From assembly GCA_002633005.1 (NCBI GenBank), contig NMRA01000268.1, positions 373,784-417,457 of the forward strand: a stretch of DNA of 43,674 nt, read 5' to 3'. The notes under the pieces were generated by a model. That model had not been told where the DNA came from. It saw only the letters and a list, made by a program, of their open reading frames with translations, and did no database searches. The position numbers and the translations under genes are program-made. Positions 24,401 through 30,900 of this stretch are shown piece by piece. The stretch is from Phoronis australis. Taxonomy: Eukaryota; Phoronida; Phoronidae. Positions within the stretch are counted from its first letter, which is position 1, and every line of letters starts with the position of its first letter.

Positions 24401-24578
24401 GTTACAAAAATTCGAAAAGTCGATAACCCGTATTGCTACAGACAGTGCCACCAGCACTGACGTGAAGTCGTGAACACATGGATAATACACTGCCAAGAAA
24501 AATGTTAATTTCGTTCACAATGCACCTACCATCTGCTCGTTTAAGAGCATTTTCGGGTCTCTGGAAGTACGTCGGCAT
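7123..24578 (-). CDS. EIF3A: EIF3A, eukaryotic translation initiation factor 3 subunit A, complete
   Basis: There are 23 coding exons, in transcript order: 24530-24578, 22405-22595 (or its twin 22882-23072), 21631-21767, 21004-21167, 20790-20848, 20327-20467, 19065-19273, 18364-18721, 17742-17858, 16746-16931, 15487-15624, 14839-15048, 14473-14577, 13456-13569, 12613-12735, 11756-11909, 11162-11339, 10744-10839, 9660-10100, 9335-9408, 8870-8939, 7886-7971, 7123-7187. The lengths total 3465 nt, divisible by three, giving 1154 residues. It begins [18 protein letters not shown] and ends [11 protein letters not shown], closely matching human eIF3a at both ends (human is about 1380 residues). eIF3a is the cytoplasmic scaffold of eIF3 and binds the 40S subunit. 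Order: N-terminal helical repeat, PCI (about 317-500), charged coiled coil (about 538-880), Asp/Arg-rich repeat tail. Introns host snoRNAs. The start is the only in-frame Met in exon 1. Confidence 0.95.
7188..7885 (-). other. EIF3A last intron
   Basis: A 698-bp intron with GTAGGT donor and CACTAG acceptor. It contains no snoRNA or transposon that I can recognise. A long antisense open frame (7304-7816) has no family signature. Confidence 0.55.
8134..8290 (-). ncRNA. U15-like C/D snoRNA relic in an EIF3A intron
   Basis: On the minus strand this segment keeps both U15 guides. GATGACGAG (8264-8272) lies upstream of a D' box CTGA (8259-8262). GAGGCATTTG (8146-8155) lies upstream of a D box CTGA (8141-8144). 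The expected box C before the first guide is poor (GTAGTCG in place of GTGATGA), and no terminal stem closes it. It is homologous to the intact copies at 13193, 18081 and 21331. It is probably a decaying paralogue. Confidence 0.6.
9660..10100 (-). CDS. EIF3A: EIF3A exon 19, tandem 13-residue repeat exon
   Basis: A single 441-nt exon encodes residues about 910-1056. Ten consecutive 13-residue units with consensus [13 protein letters not shown] occupy 9692-10081. They are flanked by DAEFGQ before and [11 protein letters not shown] after. Variants include a DD start in unit 3, SRRDDYPP in unit 4, WKREEPPA in unit 7 and DDMPAR in unit 10. Human eIF3a has an Asp/Arg repeat in the same place but with a 10-residue period (DDDRGPRRG type). 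The exon ends AG|GTTAGT and joins the next exon in frame. Confidence 0.93.
10101..10743 (-). other. EIF3A intron, nothing recognised
   Basis: A 643-bp intron upstream of the repeat exon, bounded by GTAAGAG donor and TTGACAG acceptor. I see no snoRNA boxes or transposon ends. Confidence 0.5.
10744..15624 (-). CDS. EIF3A: EIF3A exons 11-18, charged coiled-coil (spectrin-like) region
   Basis: Exons 15487-15624, 14839-15048, 14473-14577, 13456-13569, 12613-12735, 11756-11909, 11162-11339 and 10744-10839 encode about residues 538-910. The sequence is almost entirely Glu/Lys/Arg/Gln with heptad character, for example [26 protein letters not shown] and [15 protein letters not shown]. In human eIF3a this region contacts eIF3b, eIF3g and eIF3i. 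The last exon of the block ends the coiled coil with [15 protein letters not shown], matching the human motif PWRP..K.GGWR. Confidence 0.92.
11068..11130 (-). pseudogene. Decayed partial copy of EIF3A exon 17 inside an intron
   Basis: This intronic stretch matches the coding exon at about 11174-11236: both read CAG.CTTC on plus followed by TGCTCTCATCTCTATCT. Read on the minus strand, the intronic copy has stop codons (TGA, TAG) where the exon reads through. It looks like a remnant of a local exon duplication. Confidence 0.55.
12110..12415 (-). repeat. Possible diverged copy of the GGTTATG repeat family
   Basis: Inverted relative to the copies at 16954 and 33169. It shares the order of blocks ATCATGTCTT, CATGACCA, ATCTCAAAAAC, TTTCATAAA and a final GGAGGGTCC near 12407. 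Similarity is patchy and the ends are unclear. Confidence 0.35.
13193..13340 (-). ncRNA. SNORD15: U15 (SNORD15)-type box C/D snoRNA, about 148 nt
   Basis: Sense to EIF3A, inside intron 12736-13455. Minus-strand order: stem GCCTT (13336-13340), box C GTGATGA (13328-13334), guide GATGACGAG (13316-13324), box D' CTGA (13311-13314), a long variable loop, guide GAGGCATTTG (13203-13212), box D CTGA (13198-13201), stem AAGGC (13193-13197). The two guides are complementary to CTCGTCATC and CAAATGCCTC of 28S rRNA, the adjacent region known to be targeted by U15. By the box D+5 rule they direct 2'-O-methylation of an A and of a G seven bases downstream. It should be processed from the spliced intron. 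Confidence 0.88.
13621..14103. mobile_element. MITE with GCCCTAATAA inverted ends
   Basis: About 483 bp. The left end is TTTGCCCTAATAATCGCTTA and the right end, reverse complemented, is TTCGCCCTAATAAGCACCCA. GC-rich blocks (AAGCGCCC) sit near the right end. No clear target duplication is visible. It lies in an EIF3A intron. The superfamily is not assigned. Confidence 0.6.
14279..14401 (-). ncRNA. H/ACA snoRNA candidate, copy 1
   Basis: Sense to EIF3A in intron 13570-14472. The 5' hairpin has lower stem TGCTTTT/GGGAGCA, pocket strands AATGTTA and CGTCAAA, and upper stem CCATGG/CCATGG. Next comes an ANANNA box (AAATTA, 14339-14344). A 3' hairpin is closed by CACA/TGTG. The box ACA (14282-14284) sits three bases from the proposed 3' end. 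It is paralogous to 19780-19905, with which it shares the 5' hairpin. The rRNA target is not assigned. Human EIF3A hosts a different-looking H/ACA RNA (SNORA19), and orthology is untested. Confidence 0.6.
15625..16745 (-). other. EIF3A intron, no gene seen
   Basis: A 1.1-kb AT-rich intron between the PCI and coiled-coil exons. I see no snoRNA boxes or transposon ends. Overlapping open frames at 16065-16465 lie on both strands and resemble nothing known. Confidence 0.5.
16746..19273 (-). CDS. EIF3A: EIF3A exons 7-10, PCI domain
   Basis: Exons 19065-19273, 18364-18721, 17742-17858 and 16746-16931 encode about residues 248-537. Landmarks are [60 protein letters not shown] and [16 protein letters not shown]. 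The last is the winged-helix part of the PCI domain, through which eIF3a assembles with eIF3c. Exon 8 begins with one base (G) completing the Lys codon split by the intron. Confidence 0.93.
16954..17476 (+). mobile_element. GGTTATG-ended repeat, copy 1
   Basis: A 523-bp element starts GGTTATGTAGGACC and ends, reverse complemented, GGTTATGTTGGATC, a terminal inverted repeat of about 12 bp. It is homologous throughout to 33169-33870. Shared blocks are GAACATCGTATCTCAGA, CTTTCAGATA, GGGGCTATCAAAAATA and CATGGTCA. No target duplication is evident. It lies in an EIF3A intron, opposite to the direction of transcription. Confidence 0.65.
18081..18231 (-). ncRNA. SNORD15: U15 (SNORD15)-type box C/D snoRNA, about 151 nt
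   Basis: Sense to EIF3A in intron 17859-18363. Stem GCCTT (18227-18231), box C GTGATGA (18219-18225), guide GATGACGAG (18207-18215), box D' CTGA (18202-18205), C'-like TTGATGC (18107-18113), guide GAGGCATTTG (18091-18100), box D CTGA (18086-18089), stem AAGGC (18081-18085). It is very similar to the copy at 13193, including much of the long loop between D' and C'. The terminal stem of five base pairs and both perfect boxes argue that it is functional. Confidence 0.9.
19706..19758. other. Strong isolated hairpin in an EIF3A intron
   Basis: The arms CATGTGACA and TGTCACATG pair perfectly over 9 bp. An inner stem GCTTCC/GGAAGC is separated from them by internal-loop strands, like a pseudouridylation pocket. 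It lies 22 bp beyond the proposed 3' end of the H/ACA candidate at 19780-19905, in the same intron. It could be part of that RNA or of a separate one. Confidence 0.4.
19780..19905 (-). ncRNA. H/ACA snoRNA candidate, copy 2
   Basis: Sense to EIF3A in intron 19274-20326. The 5' hairpin has lower stem TGCTCTT/GGGAGCA and the same pocket strands as copy 1 (AATGTTA and CGTCAAA). Its upper stem CCA-ACA/TGT-TGG differs in sequence from copy 1 but pairs equally well. The box ANANNA is ATATTA (19842-19847). The 3' hairpin is closed by TGGTG/CACCA, followed at once by ACA (19783-19785) and three bases. The 126-nt length is typical for this class. The 3' hairpin differs from copy 1, so the second guide may differ. 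Confidence 0.62.
20327..24578 (-). CDS. EIF3A: EIF3A exons 1-6, N-terminal helical region
   Basis: Exons 24530-24578, 22405-22595, 21631-21767, 21004-21167, 20790-20848 and 20327-20467 encode residues 1-247. Landmarks include [53 protein letters not shown] and [18 protein letters not shown]. All are near-identical to human eIF3a. This part pairs with eIF3c in the PCI/MPN core. Exon 2 appears twice in the assembly (see 22325-23243). Confidence 0.93.
21331..21400 (-). ncRNA. SNORD15: Compact U15-type box C/D snoRNA, about 70 nt
   Basis: Sense to EIF3A in intron 21168-21630. Stem GCCTT/GAGGC (one G-U; 5' arm 21396-21400, 3' arm 21331-21335), box C GTGATGA (21388-21394), guide GATGACGAG (21376-21384), box D' CTGA (21371-21374), C' TTGATGT, guide GAGGCATTTG (21341-21350), box D CTGA (21336-21339). 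The guides are identical to those of the copies at 13193 and 18081. The D'-to-C' segment is only about 10 nt instead of about 85, giving a standard-sized C/D RNA. Confidence 0.85.
22325..23243 (-). repeat. Near-identical direct repeat carrying EIF3A exon 2
   Basis: Segments 22325-22767 and 22802-23243 are about 443 bp each and differ by one substitution in the exon (silent) and one base in a poly-A tract. Each contains a complete exon 2 (22405-22595 and 22882-23072) with the same splice sites. They are separated by a single N at 22768 and about 33 unique bases. Exon 2 enters at phase 1 and leaves at phase 0, so both copies cannot be spliced together in frame. Confidence 0.9.
22768..22768. other. 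Undetermined base (assembly join or gap)
   Basis: The only N in the window sits exactly where the first copy of the direct repeat ends. Confidence 0.95.
23335..23833 (-). mobile_element. CAGGG-ended MITE, copy C
   Basis: A 499-bp element has perfect 13-bp inverted ends, CAGGGCTTGGAAT and ATTCCAAGCCCTG. It is flanked by the 6-bp direct repeat TCTCCT (23329-23334 and 23834-23839). It is homologous to 2708-3247 (inverted) and 5260-5749. It lies in EIF3A intron 1. Confidence 0.87.
24088..24200 (+). repeat. Dispersed repeat fragment, matching 37805-37905
   Basis: Both loci share the blocks TTCAGT.ACG..GGACCT, CGAGATT..ACATGAGA (ACGTGAGA at the other locus) and GGCTAAATTTTAGC..CTCCTTAC. A second pair of related fragments is 37150-37232 and 37716-37795. 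The class of element is unknown. Confidence 0.5.
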
Positions 24579-24622
24579 TTTTATTTATCACAGTTGAAAT
24601 TAACTACAATTATAGTAACAAT

Positions 24623-24628
24623 AAAGAG
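24623..24628 (-). promoter_or_regulatory. EIF3A: Possible 5' TOP-like start of EIF3A mRNA
   Basis: On the minus strand GCGCTCTTTATTG offers a C followed by pyrimidines, 50 nt before the ATG. TOP motifs begin translation-factor mRNAs in animals. This is an inference without start-site data. Confidence 0.3.
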
Positions 24629-24672
24629 CGCCAAAAAGCGCCCGATGCCGAACACCGCCTGCCCAAGTCGAC

Positions 24673-24683
24673 AAGATGGCGGC
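24673..24683 (+). promoter_or_regulatory. YY1-type motif
   Basis: AAGATGGCGGC matches the YY1 consensus common near starts of housekeeping genes. A related AAGATGGC follows about 100 bp downstream. Confidence 0.6.
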
Positions 24684-24706
24684 AAAAGAACATTGCACAT
24701 GGGTTG

Positions 24707-24714
24707 TGACGTCA
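24707..24714. promoter_or_regulatory. CRE (CREB/ATF) site
   Basis: Perfect 8-bp palindrome TGACGTCA in the middle of the divergent promoter interval. Confidence 0.7.
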
Positions 24715-24870
24715 CAGAAATAAAGAAGTAAAAATTTAGAGTCTTACAGGCTTTATATTCTGTCACCAAATTGTAAAGATGGCTTTAAGTAAATAGTTTT
24801 AACAATGAGACTAACTTTTAAAGAATTTGTTGGTTTCGGCTTAAAAATTAAAATAGGCAGAATTTGACGG

Positions 24871-24906
24871 ATGATGGGTAAAATTCAAGATGTCAGCCCT
24901 CTGTGA
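24871..24906 (+). CDS. Upstream ORF overlapping the DENND10 start
   Basis: Two successive ATGs (24871 and 24874) open an 11-codon frame, MMGKIQDVSPL, ending TGA at 24904-24906. It is out of frame with DENND10 and crosses its ATG at 24890. The second ATG has A at -3 and G at +4. If the transcript starts upstream of 24871, this uORF could reduce DENND10 translation. Confidence 0.4.
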   Translation: MMGKIQDVSPL

Positions 24907-27900
24907 TTTGTTAGCTGCAGGTTTAATCGGTAAACTTTGCGCTTTGATGTGCGTTTGGCGTAGTTTTATGAATGCACAGTGACAAGTTTGATTCAGTTAC
25001 AAAACTGATTGTTTTTTAATAAGACTTAAATATTTTCCTCCAGTGTATATCTCTTTTATGTGATTTTAGTTGACTTCCGCATTCATCATTCCACTTCCAC
25101 AGAACAGAGTCAGAGAGACAGAGACTGTCAGTGTCAGTGTTAAAGACTGACGAAGTCAGAGACACAGACATTGACTGGGTCTCTCATCAGCCGCCGGTTG
25201 CGACATTATGATATATGCAGAAAGTTTTACAAGAGTGATTCAATGTGGCCTGCCAGCAAGCAGTTTCATTGACCAAAACTAATGAGTAGTGGCAATGCAA
25301 GCGCTAACAAGACACATTACATCGCCTGAGGCTTAGCGTAATGCGAAGTCGCATTTGACGACTTGGATGAAGTCCCAGATTGCCAAATGAAATCTGAGGT
25401 TGCCAAAAGCGACATCAAATTCGGGGACTAGAAAAAAAAAACGCCCAACCAAGTCTCAGGCTGCCAAAAGCAGAATCTCTGCTCTGATGCTGGCAACCAA
25501 AAAGGGTTGTAAGGTCGTGCCGGAATCCAGAATCTTATCTCTTCAATTCCTCCCCATACAGAACATGTAACATTCACTAACTCAATTCCTACCACCAAAT
25601 GAAGATAGAACGCAAACGATCGCTTACACTGGTGACGCGTGTTTCACCGGTTTTGCCTGATATTTGCTGTATAATTCCATCTTCCGTATGTTTACTTACT
25701 GCTGTAATTTAAGCACGCTTGATGTGAGCTGACTGCTGTGGTAGTAAATGCACTGATTTCACAAAGTAATTGGAACAATTGTGAACCAAAGGTATCAAAT
25801 CTAAGAAAACTGTTAGTAATTTTTAGTTTGGAAGTTACCAAAAACTTGGGATTTTTCCAAGGTCACCAAACACAATCTGAGGTTGTATTGGGGACCTGCA
25901 GGTCGCCAAGTTGAGCACTGCTTTAAATTGACACCCTAAGATACAACACTTCAATATTTTACCGTAAACTCGCGAGTTAACACCCATGCCCGTGTAATCG
26001 CCCATCCCCAACTAGTGGTCAATTTTCAGTTTAAGCGCCAACTGCTTGGGTAATCACCCATTCCCTACTTCGTGCTAATTTTCACTTAAGCGTCCACCTC
26101 TCCGGTAATCACCCATCCCCAACTTAACGCTTACAGAACTTAAGCTTGAACTCATGCTTTTGTTCGCAGCTTTGCCTCGGGCTCAGACTTCCGTGTTTGC
26201 TGGAAACGCGGCATGCTTACACCTGCGTACAATTGTCTCGAAAAGTATGTTTTTCAGGCGGCGTTTGTGGAATAACTGAAGTGCTGCAACTACCTTTTTA
26301 ACTTATCAACCGATCTTTTGTTAAATTAATATAGGCCTACTCCGTAGATTTTTATAGAGGTGACGCTAGTATACTACGAGATTAGGCGTACGATGTTGTG
26401 GTTGTCACTGACGTAAGTTGTCTAGGTTACAAGTTTTCGAATAACGTAGTCTAAATTTTTTCGTATAATGCACCATTTCCAATGCTTTTTCGAGTTCAGT
26501 AGATCAAATTTTTTAGTGTTTGGCGAGAACAAATAAAACTTTGAAACATCCCCATGTATTTTTAGACGGAGCACTTGATTTTGCTACATTTTTGACACAT
26601 ATTTGAATTGAATCAATTAATCTAACCCCTCTCTTTTTGTAATTTCACATGTAGACCACGGGATTTTGGTAGATTTATTTCCTGGGTCAACTCAGATTTG
26701 AATTGAACAATTATTCACACACCCCTTTCGTTGTAATTGCAAATGGTTTGTGTTGGTCAGGAACCAATAGCGACGGATAAACTAAACAATGAATCGAAAG
26801 TTTAGCAGGTTTAATACGCAGACGACATCAACAACAATGAGACGGGACTGGAAGGGTTCCAACTAAACACAGTCGTACGAACAACACTAACAACACAACG
26901 GCACTGGAAACAACATGTAGTCCCGTTCACTGATCTGCAACAGTGCTTGCTTGATACAGTAAGTGGACTGCCATTGGAGTTTCATAAAGCTCCGTGGTAT
27001 GACATTTTCCAGCACGCTAATATATTTGAAAACATCCCACTTCTTAACAACGTTCTCGCAAAATCACCCTTTCAAAGTTGAAATCCTGTTTCTGTTTGAG
27101 AAATTTTGTGGTTGTCGAGTCCTGCTGTTTGGTCAAACTTACAAGTTATGTGCTCAAATGAACAACCAGTGGCGGCCACTGCTTGGGTAATCGCCCACCC
27201 CCCTGTATCAGGGTTTCCCAATTTAAGCGCCTAGGGCGTTACCCGCGAGATTACGGTAATAAAAATTCTACGTGCCCTATGTAATGTGGTTGGCAATTAT
27301 TCAGAGCATAAAAATAAACTTTTCTCATAATTCAGATTTGATTCTTCTGCTTAACAACAGATATTTAACAAAATGATAGTTTCTCGAGTCTCGGCCTCAC
27401 ATTCTTTGTCCCAACCACTGACTTTCCCAAAAATATATATCAACCGTAACAATGAGACACTATACATCTGTGCAATTCCTTGAACAATATAACTTGTGAG
27501 TGGATTAAAAAACTAGTTATCAGCCTTTTATGAGTAGACACAGTTTGGACCAGGAAGAAGCCGGCGAGGATAATTTTCGTGAGATAGGTAGGATCGTCGA
27601 GTTTTATTTATGTACCAAAAGTTGGAGGAATATCAATGTTGAGTACAGTGTCCACTATTTGACCATGGGTACACCTGACTGATGCCACCAAAGTTTGACC
27701 ATGACTATGAATACATTAGCCTTTCAAGGGACATTTCCTTGTCAAATTTATTTTTCAGTCTTTAGAAATTATAGAAAAAGACAGTCCAAGACTTTCACGT
27801 TCTGTAAATTTTGCCTGTACGTTACTGTGAATAACAGTTTAGCCATCGGCCACATTGAATCATTCTTGTATACCTTCCTATATATTATAGGGTCCAATCA

Positions 27901-30900
27901 AACCGCTGGTGACAGTGCGTGTGCACTTAACTGACTTGACCATCAGGAGATGGTTCTCTAATTGGGAGAATTGCACTCTCCCTGGAAAATTTCACCATGT
28001 CAGTAGAATTTCTCTTCTTTTAGGTTGTATAAATCTCCCGATTTGGAAAATTTGCTTTCACGTAATGAAGAGCAGTTATTGTTATCCCAGAAAAATAAAT
28101 TTGGTCACTGACGAATTTCGGTTACAATGGACATTTTACAAGCTATGTGGGAGGTTTGTTGTTACTCTGCGTGATTGTACAGTGTTTTATATCACATGCT
28201 ACGGTTGTTGAATTACATTACTGCGAGGTTATTGCCTTCAGCAAGAGCTGAGAAAAAGATATCAGTCTGTCAAAGCGAATTGCCCGTGTGAATTTTTAAT
28301 TTCTACAGATAATTCTAGTAATTTTCCACACTATTCAATGGTTCCAAACTTGAATTTCACAGATTGAATACTTTTCCCCTCAACATTCATTCCCCAATTC
28401 ACAGAATTTCTCCAGATGAATAGATTTTTTTCTGCTAATGCAGGGAGCCTGTCATGGCTCGTCCAGTTTAGATGGTAAGCTCTGTCTGTGATGGTATCAT
28501 ATCATAGAATTGCCAGGACAGTACGGTGGAATGTGCTTCTTAACATATCCACATTATTAAAGTAATTAAGAAATTATGGCTTCTTATGTTTGTTTTTTAT
28601 TGCAGTTGAGTATTGACTGTCTACAGATTGAAGTTGTTGCGTGAAGAGTTCAAGTTTATGCCGAAACTGCATTGTTCTTGGTTGTCTTATTTTTGATATA
28701 TTTAAGCTATTGTTTAATGAATGCTTTTCTTGGTTTTAGAGAAAGATTCCAATGCAGATGTCTTATGGACTTGGTCTTATCCATCTGTAACTAAAGATCA
28801 AAGGAATTTATTAATGAGGAAATGTTGCTTAACCAGTAATGAAGTGATTCCTCTAGTCTATGGCCAGTACAAACGCCAGTGGTACTACATCTATACAACT
28901 GAAGCTGGTGGTACTGGTGCCCTTCCCAAGGTTAGTGTAGCCAGAGACTTTTCAAAAGCTTTTGATCGAGTATCACTTTTTTACTTTTTCATAGACTCAT
29001 GCAAATTCATGTTCATGGTATCACCTTGAGATAGCATACCTTATGCTTTATGGTAATAGACCACATGAGAGTTTCCCAGTTGTGTAGGGAAAGTGGGACA
29101 AAGTAATATATTCCATACCATACCATATGCTTTGTTGTAATAGACCATATGACAGTTTCCCAGTTGTGCAGGGAAAGTGGGACAAAGTTGCCATCTTATT
29201 GCATGACTATGGTCAATAGTCTTACAGAAGGGAAACCAGCATGAGGCATTACGTATCTCAAATGATGTCCTGCTGCGCAGTAACATGTTTGCCCCCTTCA
29301 GTCAGGTCAAGGCAAGTGTAAGAGGACCTCCTAGTTTCTTAACTCACAAAGTATCTATTCTTTGTTTATTTTGCACAAAAATAATTGCTAATTTATTTCA
29401 AAGGCTCACGGCAATGTTACGTATGGAGAACAAATTAGCAGTCATTGTTTTATCTCAGCTATACAGTACAGACTTTCTTATAAATTTAATAAAAAAAAAT
29501 TTAATGTTCATACTAGTATTTGTTAAAAATGAGACAAAATAAATTACCTTGTGTTGGCTATATTGTGTGCTTATATACAATAATTACCTTATCCTTTTGA
29601 CCCCTGAGCACACACAATATGTTAACAACAATCTCTTAAAACATTGTATTGCTTGACTCCTCAGTTTACTCATGCTGTGTAAACCAGGCATAGTTGAGTC
29701 ATTAACATGTCACATGACATCAATACAGTGGAGCCCACTTAATATCATACCAGATAATAGAGTATCTTGGTTATTGCCATGAAATGTCAAAAACCAAACC
29801 ATTTTCTATTAAACCTACCTAAAATAACTCACACAATTTCATGAGTAATTGTCATATTCCTGTATATTATCATTAAAAATAATCAAAACTTGATTCTCAG
29901 CAGCTTATTATCATAAATTATTAGCTTTAGTATATTAAACTTTGTTGCAAGTGTGTAATGACTGTATTATACCTGATGATGATATTGAGGAATATCGAAA
30001 TGTTGTGATACAAAGCATAGCACCTGTATTTCACCACATTTCTTAAAAAACTCTCCCTTTTGTTTAATCAGTAAACTCATCTAAACCTACTGATTGTCAT
30101 CGTGCTCTGCTCCACTTAAAATGGTCAGTTTATTAGAGTGGTTATTACAATCATCACCGAGTTGGAACATGCTAAATAAAATATCCCGCTTATTATGATA
30201 ATTCATGTTGAAACTGAGGTTATGACATAAAGCGAGTTCCACTGTACTAGGTTAATAGTGGTCTGCTTGATTGACAGGTACTCTACTTGTCCATTGTGCT
30301 GTTGGTCAAAGACTTCAACCCAGAGAAGTATGAAACTCTGTGTTCAATCCTCAGTCACCAGTACAAAAGTACAGGTGACCCGGCATCCATGTTAAACAAC
30401 TACCTCTCTGTTGTCACCAAGGGTGCGTGTAGCAGTGAACAGAATGGCATGTTCTCGACCAAAGACTTTGATGTCAGACAAGCCTATGTGAAAAGCTCCA
30501 TTAAAGGTGGGTGAAATTAATTTGAGGTATGATGAATGAATCAGGTGAGTGGGGAATTAGATGTTATCTCAGGTGTTTTGTATGACAAAGCCTAGAAATT
30601 TTACTTGAAATTGAATGTGGATGCTACAGCGAGAACTTTATTGCTTCATACTCGGCAATTATCACTATCCCTCGAAGTATGATTAGTCATTGCAAAAGAA
30701 TTTTTCGTCTTTGTAAAAACCATAATTTAGATTTAGATTTTTAAATTTAGTGAAGTGTGCATAATGTTCTTGTTACAGTTAAAAGTCAGGAAGATGACGA
30801 CAGTTGATTCCATTCACATTTTCTTCCTCGAAAGTTCTGTGCACAATTTACATTTTACACACGCACACGCACATACACACGCACACACACACATTGTATG

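Larger units (their letters stand above)
24579..24889. promoter_or_regulatory. EIF3A/DENND10 bidirectional promoter interval
   Basis: 311 bp separate the EIF3A ATG (minus, 24576-24578) from the DENND10 ATG (plus, 24890). It holds a perfect CRE palindrome TGACGTCA (24707-24714) and a YY1-type AAGATGGCGGC (24673-24683). A second AAGATGGC lies at about 24776-24783. I see no TATA box near a likely start. Such motif sets are typical of divergent housekeeping promoters. Transcription start sites are not visible. Confidence 0.75.

Noticed and set aside
27909-28211. 100-codon open frame in DENND10 intron 1
   Set aside because: No homology recognised, no splice signals linking it to DENND10, which is complete without it.
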